Notes: a model not told the origin generated them from the letters alone. A stretch of 37,540 nucleotides of DNA from CALFXN01 sp937957815 (GCA_036788195.1 DAIQNX010000028.1:1-37540), one strand, 5' to 3'. Shown: positions 7,609 to 14,876, counted from the first letter of the stretch. Program-made: numbers and translations.

Positions 7609-8055
7609 ATGAGAAAGATGAAAAGAATTGTCATTGTCGCGATATGTTTCGCGTTACTTGCGGCGGGAGCGGGGACGCTCTTCGCCGAACCGTCGGGCGG
7701 CAATTCTCCGGATCAGAGGTTCTACAGTGGTCCGGAGGGTGGGCCCGGGCCGTACCCGGGAATGCGTCCGCAGGAGATGCGGCCGTACGATCGCCGGCCG
7801 CCGTACCATCCGCGACCCTACGACTTCAGACCGGGGCCGGGACCCCGTCCCTTCGACGACAGGCCGCCCTATGGACCGGGACCGAGGCCGAGACCGTACG
7901 ATCACCGGCCTCCGTTCGGGCCGAGACCTCCGCGCCCGGAATGGCACGGGCCGGTTTCGTACGCGTACCCCTGCCCGCCGAGACCGCATCGTTGCGACGG
8001 GATGGAACAGGTCATCATCCACCTGCTTCACAGGATGATCGACAGGGTCGAGTAG
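7609..8055 (+). CDS. Exported Pro/Arg/Tyr-rich low-complexity protein
   Basis: A 148-aa protein with a signal peptide (KRIVIVAICFALLAAGAGTLFA). The middle (about residues 40-125) is made of irregular repeats on the theme RPYDRRPPY / RPFDDRPPYGPGPRPRPYD, very rich in Pro, Arg, Gly and Tyr and therefore probably extended or disordered. It ends in a Cys-containing stretch and an amphipathic helix, MEQVIIHLLHRMIDRVE. ATG 7609 is closest to GGAGGG; ATG 7618 is equally possible. It lies 37 bp before the zinc-ribbon gene and is probably co-transcribed with it. The C-terminal helix resembles the end of the protein at 10514 (MERLLLELLRK). No family recognised. A cell-envelope role is likely from the signal and composition. 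Confidence 0.6.
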   Translation: MRKMKRIVIVAICFALLAAGAGTLFAEPSGGNSPDQRFYSGPEGGPGPYPGMRPQEMRPYDRRPPYHPRPYDFRPGPGPRPFDDRPPYGPGPRPRPYDHRPPFGPRPPRPEWHGPVSYAYPCPPRPHRCDGMEQVIIHLLHRMIDRVE

Positions 8056-8092
8056 CCGTTTCCGCGGCGGAAGAAAAGGAGTGTGATACGAC

Positions 8093-8500
8093 ATGCGCAG
8101 GATCCGGTATTCGCTGATGATTGCGATGGCGGCGTCGCTTTTCCTCGTTGCCTCGGCGGATGCGTGGGCCCCGTACGGACGACCGCACTACCCGAACTTC
8201 GTCTACCGGCAGGATAACCAGTTGCTGATCCGGTGCGGCAGTTGCGGCGCGATCTGCTACTACGGACAATACCGGCACTGCCCGAGATGCGGAAACTTCT
8301 TTCCGGAACGGCCCGGCGGACCGCACCCGTACAGTACCTGGCGGCCGGACGTCCGGCCGCGTCCCTACTACGTCCCGGCTCCGCCTCCTCCGCGGCCCTA
8401 CGGCTGGCGGCATCCGTACTTCCGTAGGCATCCGGAATGGCGCGGGCCGCTTCCATTCACCGACCGTCCACCTTACCGGCCCCATCACCCCTTTTATTGA
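8093..8500 (+). CDS. Exported zinc-ribbon-like protein with Pro-rich tail
   Basis: A 135-aa protein. A signal peptide (about residues 5-25, SLMIAMAASLFLVASADAWA) is followed by a four-cysteine module C48-x2-C51-x11-C63-x2-C66 in LIRCGSCGAICYYGQYRHCP plus RCGNFF, then a Pro/Arg/Tyr-rich tail (about 75-135). The same module with identical spacing and many identical residues occurs at 10514-10948, so the two genes are paralogues. The cysteine pattern predicts a small zinc or iron ribbon, or disulphides if it lies in an oxidising environment, which is unusual for an exported protein. It sits downstream of the Pro-rich gene and ends before a perfect palindromic terminator. I do not recognise a named family. 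Confidence 0.65.
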   Translation: MRRIRYSLMIAMAASLFLVASADAWAPYGRPHYPNFVYRQDNQLLIRCGSCGAICYYGQYRHCPRCGNFFPERPGGPHPYSTWRPDVRPRPYYVPAPPPPRPYGWRHPYFRRHPEWRGPLPFTDRPPYRPHHPFY

Positions 8501-8546
8501 CGGGGACGGATGACGATGATCCGGAGGTGAATCCGGAACGATACGG

Positions 8547-8577
8547 GGGCCCGGGCGGATATCCGCCCGGGCCCTTT
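8547..8577. terminator. Bidirectional terminator, 28-bp perfect palindrome
   Basis: GGGCCCGGGCGGAT is followed directly by its complement (8547-8574) and then TTT on the plus strand. It sits between the converging ends of the zinc-ribbon gene (ends 8500) and the minus-strand gene ending at 8580, so it probably stops transcription from both sides. Confidence 0.75.
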
Positions 8578-8579
8578 CG

Positions 8580-9311
8580 TCAGAGCGAATCGAGAAATCT
8601 GCGGAGGTGCAGCATGCACCCCTTCCGGATGAACCCGTGAAGAATCGGGGGAAGCTCCGCGGGGTCGTTCGCCGGATGCGGCGAGAAGACGGTTCCGACG
8701 TAGAACTTGCGGTCCGCGTGTTCGGCGATCATCGCCCTGCCGCGTTCGTCGACGCCGCTGATCACGAGATCGGTGCCCTCGAGACCTTCGCGGAACGCCG
8801 GATCCATCGCGTAGCCGCATGTCGCGGTTTCCTCGCTCTGGTCGGCGTCGTACAGGAGGGACGCGAGCGTGTCCCTCCTGATGTTGACGGTCGCCGGTTT
8901 CGGCGACGGGAAGATGTCGGGATCGCCCGAAAACGGAGAAACGGCCGCGTGGAGCACGTTCTTCGCGAACTCCTCGACGACGTGGCGGAAGCCGAATCCC
9001 GTCGCGAGAAGGGGGATCCCGTTGCGTCGCGCGTATTCCGCCGCCGCGACGAAGGCCTCCGATCCCGCGCACGGATCCCCGGGAGCGAGCCAGAGCCCCG
9101 CGTATTTTTCGAGGACGGCAGTTCCGCCCTCTTCGACGGCCTTCGTTCCGATCCATTCGCGATCGATGACGACGACTTTCGCGAACGTTTCGAACGTCCG
9201 GTCGATGGCGATCCGGTCTTCGGAGTCCGGCTCCTGGTCGCCGAGGACTCCGAACATAACGGTCTGCGACAGGAAATCCCTCTTGTCGCCCGGAAGTATT
9301 TCATCGTCCAT
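8580..9311 (-). CDS. Class I glutamine-amidotransferase-like protein related to the CTP synthase C-terminal region, nucleophile missing
   Basis: A 243-aa protein resembling the glutaminase half of CTP synthase: MFGVLGD near the start, LWLAPGDPCAG at the oxyanion loop region, then AAEYARRNGIPLLATGFGFRHVVEEFAKNVL, which aligns with the RYARENKIPFLGICLGMQLAVIEFARNVL region of CTP synthases. The nucleophile Cys is replaced by Gly in ATGFGF, so classical glutaminase activity is not expected. NCBI recognises a CTP-synthase-C-terminal-related (seleno)protein family in which this site is Cys or Sec; here the codon is GGA, one base from TGA. It starts 3 bp after the DTD2 stop, with GGGGG inside the end of that gene, so translation is probably coupled. 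Function unknown. Confidence 0.6.
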   Translation of the reverse strand: MDDEILPGDKRDFLSQTVMFGVLGDQEPDSEDRIAIDRTFETFAKVVVIDREWIGTKAVEEGGTAVLEKYAGLWLAPGDPCAGSEAFVAAAEYARRNGIPLLATGFGFRHVVEEFAKNVLHAAVSPFSGDPDIFPSPKPATVNIRRDTLASLLYDADQSEETATCGYAMDPAFREGLEGTDLVISGVDERGRAMIAEHADRKFYVGTVFSPHPANDPAELPPILHGFIRKGCMLHLRRFLDSL

Positions 9312-9314
9312 GTG

Positions 9315-10259
9315 TCATGCCCCCCATGCGATCGTCTCGGGACGACGCAGCGACTGGTGTTTGAATGCCGGAATTCCGAGCTTCGCGCCGAGGGCGCGGA
9401 AGCGGTCCTTGTAGACGCCCTTGAGATTGTCGTGGAACGCGATGGCGTCGATTCCGCCCGCGATCGAGCGGGCACACGCGTCGAGCCGTTCGGCCCCGTC
9501 GTCGTCTTCGTAGCGTCCGGTCACGAGCCACTGGTTCGCGAGGATGTGCGAAACGGCGAACCCCCAGTCGTCCCACGTCTGGAGCGCCGCCGCGGCGAAC
9601 GACGGTTCGAAGTGGACGCCACCCGCGCAAAGCAGGCGCTTCACGCGGCGTCCGTCCCCCGTGAAGGCGCCGAAGAGCGACTTCGCGAGCACGGCGGCGG
9701 CGGCCGCGTTCGACCAGCATCCCTCGCTGCTGCCGATCTCGATGTCGAGCACGGGGACGGGATACTGCGGGATCAGGTCGGGAGTTCCGCCTCCGTAGAC
9801 CATCCCGGACCAGTGGGTCGCCTCGGTCGTCACGCGAAAGTCGAGCCCCGCCTCGAGTCTGTTGCGTTCCATCGCGAGAAGCAGGTTTCGCATGTATTCC
9901 GGGTTCGCCGGGCCGAATGATCCCGAGTCCACGTCGCCTGTGGTGTGCGTCGTCAGGATGTTGTCCGGGGCGTTCTCCCCGGCGTGCCACGTGATGATCC
10001 CCGCGAGGTCGAAATCGGCGAAGTGCCGTCGCATGATCGGCAGATAGCGCGTGAAGTCGTGGCTGACCACCCGTTCGGTCCGCACGAGCCAGAACGAATT
10101 CCCCTCCCCGTCGGTGTGGCGGAGCGCCGGATCGCGGTCGACGACGATGTCCGTCTCCCCGAAGGGGACGAGATTCCGGGCGGTCTCGAAGACGTGCCCG
10201 GCGACGTAGTCGGGCGAATGCACGCATGCGAAATACACGGCCTTCTTGGGTTGCGTCAC
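9315..10259 (-). CDS. D-aminoacyl-tRNA deacylase, DTD2/GEK1 type
   Basis: A 314-aa protein with the signature motifs of the archaeal/plant deacylase (PF04414-type): RVTTEATHWSGM corresponds to the EATHHGP segment, VLDIEIGSSEGCW to FVEIGSTEEEW, and CAGGVHFEPSF to the GGGHYAP metal/active-site loop. The enzyme hydrolyses D-amino acids (and aldehyde-modified amino acids) from tRNA, preventing mischarged tRNA use. The GTG at 10259 is chosen because GGGAGGG lies 8 bases upstream; the longer ATG frame starting at 10367 would run through the promoter. It is followed at 3 bp by the amidotransferase-like gene. DTD2 is mainly archaeal and plant, so a bacterial copy is noteworthy and may reflect lateral transfer. 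Two of three motifs are slightly divergent. Confidence 0.7.
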   Translation of the reverse strand: MTQPKKAVYFACVHSPDYVAGHVFETARNLVPFGETDIVVDRDPALRHTDGEGNSFWLVRTERVVSHDFTRYLPIMRRHFADFDLAGIITWHAGENAPDNILTTHTTGDVDSGSFGPANPEYMRNLLLAMERNRLEAGLDFRVTTEATHWSGMVYGGGTPDLIPQYPVPVLDIEIGSSEGCWSNAAAAAVLAKSLFGAFTGDGRRVKRLLCAGGVHFEPSFAAAALQTWDDWGFAVSHILANQWLVTGRYEDDDGAERLDACARSIAGGIDAIAFHDNLKGVYKDRFRALGAKLGIPAFKHQSLRRPETIAWGA

Positions 10260-10298
10260 GGTATATCCCTCCCGTCCTGAAGCGTGACTTTCCGGTAC

Positions 10299-10327
10299 AT
10301 CGTAGGAGCGCCGCCGGACTGTGTCAA
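10299..10327 (-). promoter_or_regulatory. Sigma-70-type promoter for the DTD2 gene pair
   Basis: On the minus strand, a perfect TTGACA (10322-10327), a 17-bp spacer and TACGAT (10299-10304, 4/6), 40 bp before the GTG start at 10259. Position and spacing are ideal; the -10 is moderate. Confidence 0.65.
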
Positions 10328-10365
10328 GGAGCTGACTTCCGGCGCGTCCTTGCCGGAAGTCCTCC

Positions 10366-10438
10366 AATCTTTAGAATGGTTAAGACGAGCTTCCGGTGCG
10401 GGAATTGCGGATATTCGCCCCTCAGGGGAGCGTATAAT
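10366..10438 (+). promoter_or_regulatory. Second copy of the conserved motif plus TATAAT box before the zinc-ribbon lipoprotein gene
   Basis: AATCTTTAGAATGGTTAAG at 10366-10384 matches the element at 7352-7370 in 16 of 19 positions and contains the imperfect inverted repeat CTTTA/TTAAG. About 50 bp downstream, TATAAT (10433-10438) is a perfect -10, with no convincing -35 at 16-18 bp, so an activator-dependent promoter is possible. The coding region starts 75 bp after the -10. Confidence 0.5.
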
Positions 10439-10513
10439 TTTCGAAGGTACGAGGGCCGCCGGAGTTCGCGGCGGCGGATGAAACGTGCAACGGATCGAAG
10501 GAGGGAGAGAACG

Positions 10514-10948
10514 ATGAAACGGATCATGACGGCGGCGGGACTTCTGGCGGCGATGACGTTCCTCGTCGTGGGGTGCGCCTTTGCGGAGCCGAATTACGAC
10601 AGGATTCCGAATCAGATGCAGCAGAACACGATATTCCACAGCGGCGCCAACTATTCGATGATCCGCTGCGGCAACTGCGGCGCGACATTCGAATACGGGC
10701 GGTTCGAGCGGTGCCCGAGATGCGGGAACTTCTTCGGCGGAACGACGAACGAGACGTACCCTTCGCAGACGAACCGGGTGATTCACGGGATGCCGTATTA
10801 TTTCCCCTATCCGGGGGAGTATTACGGACCGGGACAGCCGGATCACAGACCGTTCCCCGACAGGTACAACGGACAGGGCGGAAACGGCGGCGCTTCGGAG
10901 ATGGAGCGGCTGCTGCTCGAACTGCTCCGAAAGGCCGCGGGAAAGTAG
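10514..10948 (+). CDS. Zinc-ribbon-like predicted lipoprotein, paralogue of the 8093 gene
   Basis: A 144-aa protein. The signal sequence ends in a lipobox-like VVGC with Cys21, so it may be a lipid-anchored protein. The four-cysteine module C52-x2-C55-x11-C67-x2-C70 (MIRCGNCGATFEYGRFERCP then RCGNFF) has the same spacing and most of the same residues as the module at 8093-8500. A Tyr/Pro/Gly-rich segment follows (about 93-125), then a C-terminal amphipathic helix SEMERLLLELLRKAAGK that resembles the end of the 7609 protein. ATG 10514 is set by AAGGAGGGAGAG. It thus combines elements that are split between the two genes at 7609 and 8093. Family unknown; envelope location likely. Confidence 0.65.
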   Translation: MKRIMTAAGLLAAMTFLVVGCAFAEPNYDRIPNQMQQNTIFHSGANYSMIRCGNCGATFEYGRFERCPRCGNFFGGTTNETYPSQTNRVIHGMPYYFPYPGEYYGPGQPDHRPFPDRYNGQGGNGGASEMERLLLELLRKAAGK

Positions 10949-10973
10949 AACGGTATCGCGAGGGGTGAAAGCG

Positions 10974-11525
10974 GTGCGGAATGTCCTTCCCGAAACTCTG
11001 GAGACGGAGCGGCTCGTCGTCCGCGTCGCGAAACCCGGCGACGGGAAGGTCTTCAACGAAGCGATCCTCGAGTCGCTCGCGGAACTCGGGATGTGGCTCG
11101 CCTGGGCGGTTTCCGCGCCCTCGGTCGATCAGTCGGAATCCGTGTGCAGGCGCGCATACGCGCGTTTTCTGCTGAACGAGGATCTCATGGCGCTCTTTTT
11201 TCTCCGGGACTCGGGCGTCCTGGTCGGCGGCAGCGGACTGCACCGTGCGAACTGGGAGCTGAGGCAGTTCGAGATGGGGTACTGGGGGCGCACCGCGTAC
11301 TGCGGACGGGGGTTCGTCACGGAGGGGGTCCGCGCGCTTGCGGACCATGCGCTCGACGATCTCGGCGCGTCCCGCGTGTGGCTTACGACCGACGAACGCA
11401 ACGCCGCGAGCCGGCGTCTGGCGGAACGCGCCGGTTTCGAACTCGAAGGGGTGCTGCGAAACGAGCGTCTCGACCTTTGCGGCAGACTCCGGAACACGTG
11501 CGTCTATTCGAGGATAGCGCGCTGA
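10974..11525 (+). CDS. GNAT-family N-acetyltransferase (RimJ/RimL-like)
   Basis: A 183-aa acetyltransferase of the RimJ/RimL subgroup, whose members acetylate protein N-termini or small amines using acetyl-CoA. Visible landmarks are the N-terminal ETERLVVRVAKPGDG, the strand ELRQFEMGYWG, the acetyl-CoA loop RTAYCGRGFVTEGVRALADHA (the usual Q/RxxGxG/A is present as CGRGFV), and TTDERNAASRRLAERAGFELEGVLRNE, typical of the C-terminal half. GTG at 10974 is favoured because AGGGG lies 8 bases upstream; GTG at 10965 would overlap that site. It follows the lipoprotein gene by 25 bp and may be co-transcribed. The substrate cannot be predicted. Confidence 0.8.
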   Translation: MRNVLPETLETERLVVRVAKPGDGKVFNEAILESLAELGMWLAWAVSAPSVDQSESVCRRAYARFLLNEDLMALFFLRDSGVLVGGSGLHRANWELRQFEMGYWGRTAYCGRGFVTEGVRALADHALDDLGASRVWLTTDERNAASRRLAERAGFELEGVLRNERLDLCGRLRNTCVYSRIAR

Positions 11526-11648
11526 CGTCGCCGGTCCGGGGCCATTCTCCATTTTTCGCGACCGTTCGCCGCAGTGTCGCTGTCCCCGGGGAGCTTCGCG
11601 AGGCGTTCGAGGATCGCCGCGTCGGCCTCCCGCACTTCGCCTGACGCG

Positions 11649-11960
11649 TCATCCGGAAGCCTCGCGGTCGTTTTCGGCCGTACTCGCGCGTGTTCCAGCG
11701 GATTCGAGCAGCCGGCAGCCCATTTCGCCGTTGAGTGCGCTGTCTTCCGCGAGGAGGATGCCCCCCGGCGCTTTTCAGATTTCTCTCCGAGATCGCCCAT
11801 ATCGGGTCTTTCGACGGCCCGACTCTCTTGCGCCGATATTCCCGCCCATCAGTCCGAAAAGCTTTTTTCCGATCGCGAGCCCGATCTCCGTCGCGCCGAA
11901 TCTGCACGTCGTGGAGCCGTCCGAGGCGAGCGCGGAAACGATGTTCGGAATAGGCGGCGG
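11649..11960 (-). pseudogene. Decayed hybrid sensor histidine kinase (ATPase and receiver fragments)
   Basis: The 637-bp space 11526-12162 contains no intact gene but two recognisable fragments on the minus strand in different frames. At about 11945-11826 the frame reads ALASDGSTTCRFGATEIGLA then IGKKLFGLMGGNIGA, matching the G-box end of a histidine kinase ATPase domain (consensus like ADGSTTRRFGGTGLGLAISKKLVELMGG). At 11759-11649 another frame reads ILLAEDSALNGEMGCRLLES then AGTRASTAEN, the start of a receiver domain (ILLVEDNxLNxE), ending in a stop. Frameshifts, stops and missing parts show a decayed gene rather than a sequencing error in one place. The remaining bases up to the promoter at 12060 and down to 11526 show nothing else I can support. 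Confidence 0.7.
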
Positions 11961-12059
11961 AAACGTCGGGATCTCCACCTCGCTTATCCCTCGTTCCGCT
12001 GTTTTGTCCGAGCGTTTCACATACATTAGCGACCATTGTTCGCGTATTATGCCTTGAAA

Positions 12060-12088
12060 TTGACACAATTCGGCGGTTATGATATTAC
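12060..12088 (+). promoter_or_regulatory. Sigma-70-type promoter of the peptide-uptake module
   Basis: Perfect TTGACA (12060-12065), 17-bp spacer, TATTAC (12083-12088, 4/6), 75 bp before the M24 peptidase start, in an A/T-rich patch. It could drive the whole run 12163-20339. Confidence 0.65.
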
Positions 12089-12162
12089 AATTGGATGCGA
12101 AATCGGGGATTTCTCCCGCGACGTGCGGGATACATTCCCCGAGGGGAACGGGGGAGTTCTGA

Positions 12163-13251
12163 ATGCTGTCGGAACGTCTTGCGCGCGTCCGCCGCGCGAT
12201 GGAACGGGAAGGGGTCGACGGCCTCGCCGTGTTCTGCGCGGAGTACGACAACAGCGCGAATATCCGGTATCTCAGTTCGTTCGGCGGATCGTTCGCGATC
12301 GTCGTCCTGTCGCCGTCGGATGCGCGGCTGATCACCGATTCGCGCTACTTCCTGCAGGCGGAGGAGGAGTCGCCGCTGCCGCTCGTCCGGATCGCGGGAC
12401 GCGATCCGTGGCCGGCCGTCGCCGCGACGCTCGCTGACATGAAGATCCGGACGCTCGGTTTCGAGACGGAGCGTCTGCATGTCGACGCGTTCCGGCGCCT
12501 CGAGGCGCTTCATCCGGACCTCAGGGGACTCGACCGCTTTCTGCTCGCCCTGCGCGCCGTCAAGGACGCGCAGGAGATCGGATGTCTCCGCGAGGCGTGC
12601 CGAATCGTCTCGGACGCGTTCGTCGCGTTCCTTCCCTCCCTGCGCCCCGGCCGGACCGAGGCGGAGGTCGCGGCGGATCTCGTCCACGAAGTCCGTCTCA
12701 GGGGCGCGAGGCAGCTCGCGAAGGGGCACTTCGTCGTCGCGTCGGGCGAACGCGGGGCGAGGCCGCACGGCGTTTTCTCCGACCGGGTGATCGAAGCGGG
12801 AGACTTCGTCACCTTCGACTTCGGGGCGTTCTTCGGGGGCTACGTGAGCGACATGACGCGAACCGTCTGCGTCGGACGGGCGTCCTCGCGGATGACGGAG
12901 ATCTACGCGACGGTACTCGAGGCGCAGCGGCGTTCGCTCGCGGTCCTCGCGTCGCCGGAAGGCGCGACGGGCGCGGCCGTCGACGCCGCGGCGCGGGAGC
13001 ACGTCGCGTCCCGCGGTTTCGGGGAATGCTTCACGCATTCGACGGGTCACGGAATCGGCCTCGAGATCCACGAACTGCCGCTCGTGAACGCCGCGAATGC
13101 GGAACGGCTTCTCCCGGGTTCGGTCGTCACGGTCGAGCCGGGGGTATACGTCGAGGGGCTCGGGGGGGTGAGGATCGAAGACAGCGTTCTGGTCGCGGAC
13201 GCCGGGTGTGAGGTGCTGACATCCGCGCCGAAGGAACTTCTGGAGCTGTAG
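12163..13251 (+). CDS. M24B aminopeptidase (Xaa-Pro aminopeptidase/prolidase type)
   Basis: A 362-aa cytoplasmic metallopeptidase. The N-terminal creatinase-like domain (about 1-130) contains YDNSANIRYLSSF and ARLITDSRYFLQA. The C-terminal pita-bread domain has all five metal ligands: D219 and D230 in FDFGAFFGGYVSDMTRT, H296 in HSTGHGIGLEIHE, E325 in VEPGVYVEG and E339 in GVRIEDS. It removes N-terminal residues ahead of proline or splits Xaa-Pro dipeptides. The start is set by GGGGGAG 6 bases upstream of the ATG. The oligopeptide transporter follows, so its likely job is to degrade imported proline-containing peptides. Length and motifs are typical; PepP versus PepQ specificity is not resolved. 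Confidence 0.88.
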   Translation: MLSERLARVRRAMEREGVDGLAVFCAEYDNSANIRYLSSFGGSFAIVVLSPSDARLITDSRYFLQAEEESPLPLVRIAGRDPWPAVAATLADMKIRTLGFETERLHVDAFRRLEALHPDLRGLDRFLLALRAVKDAQEIGCLREACRIVSDAFVAFLPSLRPGRTEAEVAADLVHEVRLRGARQLAKGHFVVASGERGARPHGVFSDRVIEAGDFVTFDFGAFFGGYVSDMTRTVCVGRASSRMTEIYATVLEAQRRSLAVLASPEGATGAAVDAAAREHVASRGFGECFTHSTGHGIGLEIHELPLVNAANAERLLPGSVVTVEPGVYVEGLGGVRIEDSVLVADAGCEVLTSAPKELLEL

Positions 13252-13273
13252 GGGCGTGCCCCGGGACGCCCCT
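13250..13273 (+). terminator. Hairpin between peptidase and binding-protein genes
   Basis: AGGGGCGT / ACGCCCCT form an 8-bp stem with an 8-nt loop starting at the peptidase stop codon. No U-run follows, so it is at most a weak terminator or attenuator and the operon can read through. Confidence 0.4.
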
Positions 13274-13326
13274 GTGCGTCGGGCGCGCGGTGCGGTTCGT
13301 TTTCCGGGAGAGGAGGAACGACGAAG

Positions 13327-14829
13327 GTGAGAATGCGCAAGGTGGTCGTTGCGGTTCTGCTCTGCCTGACCCTCGCGGGCGCGGGGCAGGCGAAGGATAC
13401 GGTTCTGACGGTGGCCCAAGTGGCCGACATCAGCAACCTCGATCCCCAGAGGATCAATGACGTCTATTCCGCGAACGTGGTTCGCCAGATCTACAACGGG
13501 CTCGTCGCGATGGACGACAGGATCAGGATACGGGGTGATCTCGCGACTTCGTGGGAGAATCCCGACGCGAAGACGTGGATTTTCCACCTGAGAAAGGGCG
13601 TGAAGTTCCACAACGGCGAAGAACTCAAGGCCTCGGACGTGAAGTTCACGATCGAGCGCATCCTCGACCAGAAGACCGCCTCTCCGGGCGCGGTCCACGT
13701 CAGGGAGATCGCGTCCGTCGAGACTCCGGACGCATACACCGTGAAGATCGCGACGAAGAACGCGTTCGCCCCGCTCCTGAGCAGCCTCAGCCGCTACGAA
13801 CTCTCCGTCCTGAACGAAAAGGCGACGAAGGCGGGCGGCGATGCGTACGGCAAGAACCCGGTCGGAACGGGACCCTTCAAATTCGTCGAGTGGAAGAGCG
13901 GCGACCGCGTCACGCTCGCGAAGTTCGCCGACTACTTCGAGGGACCGGCGAAGATCGACGGCGTCGTCTTCCGTGCGATACCCGAAGACGCGACGCGCCT
14001 CGTCGAACTCGAGTCTGGCGCCGTCGACATCGTTTCGAACCTGCCTCCGCAGGATTTCGACCGAATGAGCAAGAACCCGGACGTCACCGTCGTCGAGGTT
14101 CAGGGACAATCGACGCTGTACATGGGCTTCAACGAGGAACTCAAGCCCTTCGACAACAAGCTCGTCCGCCAGGCCCTCAACTACGCCGTCGACAAACAGG
14201 CCATCGTCGACGCGGTCTTCTTCGGGAAGGCGATTCCGTCGTTCGGCCCGATCTCGCCGAGCATCTGGGGGTTCGACGAGACCCTGAAGCCCGCCTACCC
14301 GTACGATCCCGAAAAGGCGAAGGCGCTTCTCGCGAAGGCCGGATTCCCGAACGGCTTCGAGTGCGTGATCCTGACCGATCCGCGCACCGAACGCAAGAGC
14401 ATCAGCGAGCTCGTCCAGTCCTACCTCGAGGCCGTGGGCGTGAAGGCCTCCATCGAGACGATCGAATGGGGCGCGTTCCTCTCCACGACGGCGAAGGGCG
14501 CGAAGGGGATGTTCATCATGGGCTGGACCGGAACCGGCGACGCCGACGGCGGTCTCTTCCCGAGATTCCACTCCTCGAACGTCGGAGCGGCCAACCGGAG
14601 CCGCACGAAGAACGCCGAAATCGACGAACTGCTCCAGAAGGGGCGGACGACCATCGACGAAAAGGAACGCAGGGACGTCTACAAAAAGCTCCAGGCGGCC
14701 GTTATCGACGAGGCGCCCGAGATCTTCGTCGCGGTGACGAAGAACCTCGCGGCCACGAAGAAGAACGTGAATGGGTACGTCATGTATCCGAGCCTCATCA
14801 GTCCGCTGTATGGGGTATCGGTGAAGTAA
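13327..14829 (+). CDS. Peptide/oligopeptide ABC transporter substrate-binding protein (family 5)
   Basis: A 500-aa exported protein of the DppA/OppA type. Signal peptide at about residues 4-22 (VVVAVLLCLTLAGAGQA). Family 5 landmarks include QVADISNLDPQRINDVYSANV near the start, LATSWENPDAKTWIFHLRKG then VKFHNGEELKASDVKFTIER, GTGPFKFVEW, and RQALNYAVDKQAIVDAVFFG. The protein captures peptides or related solutes outside the membrane for the permeases encoded next. GTG 13327 (AGGAGG 10 bases upstream) or ATG 13333 may start translation; the difference is two residues. An intercistronic hairpin at 14847-14876 follows, as expected for a binding protein made in excess. The exact ligand is unknown; the downstream gamma-glutamyltransferase hints at glutathione-like or gamma-glutamyl peptides. 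Confidence 0.88.
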   Translation: MRMRKVVVAVLLCLTLAGAGQAKDTVLTVAQVADISNLDPQRINDVYSANVVRQIYNGLVAMDDRIRIRGDLATSWENPDAKTWIFHLRKGVKFHNGEELKASDVKFTIERILDQKTASPGAVHVREIASVETPDAYTVKIATKNAFAPLLSSLSRYELSVLNEKATKAGGDAYGKNPVGTGPFKFVEWKSGDRVTLAKFADYFEGPAKIDGVVFRAIPEDATRLVELESGAVDIVSNLPPQDFDRMSKNPDVTVVEVQGQSTLYMGFNEELKPFDNKLVRQALNYAVDKQAIVDAVFFGKAIPSFGPISPSIWGFDETLKPAYPYDPEKAKALLAKAGFPNGFECVILTDPRTERKSISELVQSYLEAVGVKASIETIEWGAFLSTTAKGAKGMFIMGWTGTGDADGGLFPRFHSSNVGAANRSRTKNAEIDELLQKGRTTIDEKERRDVYKKLQAAVIDEAPEIFVAVTKNLAATKKNVNGYVMYPSLISPLYGVSVK

Positions 14830-14846
14830 CGGGCCACGGAGGGAAC

Positions 14847-14876
14847 GGGGCGGTCTTCCGGGACGGGGGCCGCCCC
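14847..14876 (+). terminator. Intercistronic hairpin after the binding-protein gene
   Basis: GGGGCGG / CCGCCCC (7-bp stem, 16-nt G-rich loop) in the 94-bp space before the first permease. There is no U-run; it probably stabilises the upstream message and lowers expression of the permease genes. Confidence 0.4.

Noticed and set aside
10377..10520. Short frame reading MVKTSFRCGNCGY right after the conserved motif, resembling the zinc ribbon
   Set aside because: It has no ribosome binding site, lacks the second cysteine pair and crosses the TATAAT box; the CGNC resemblance is probably chance.
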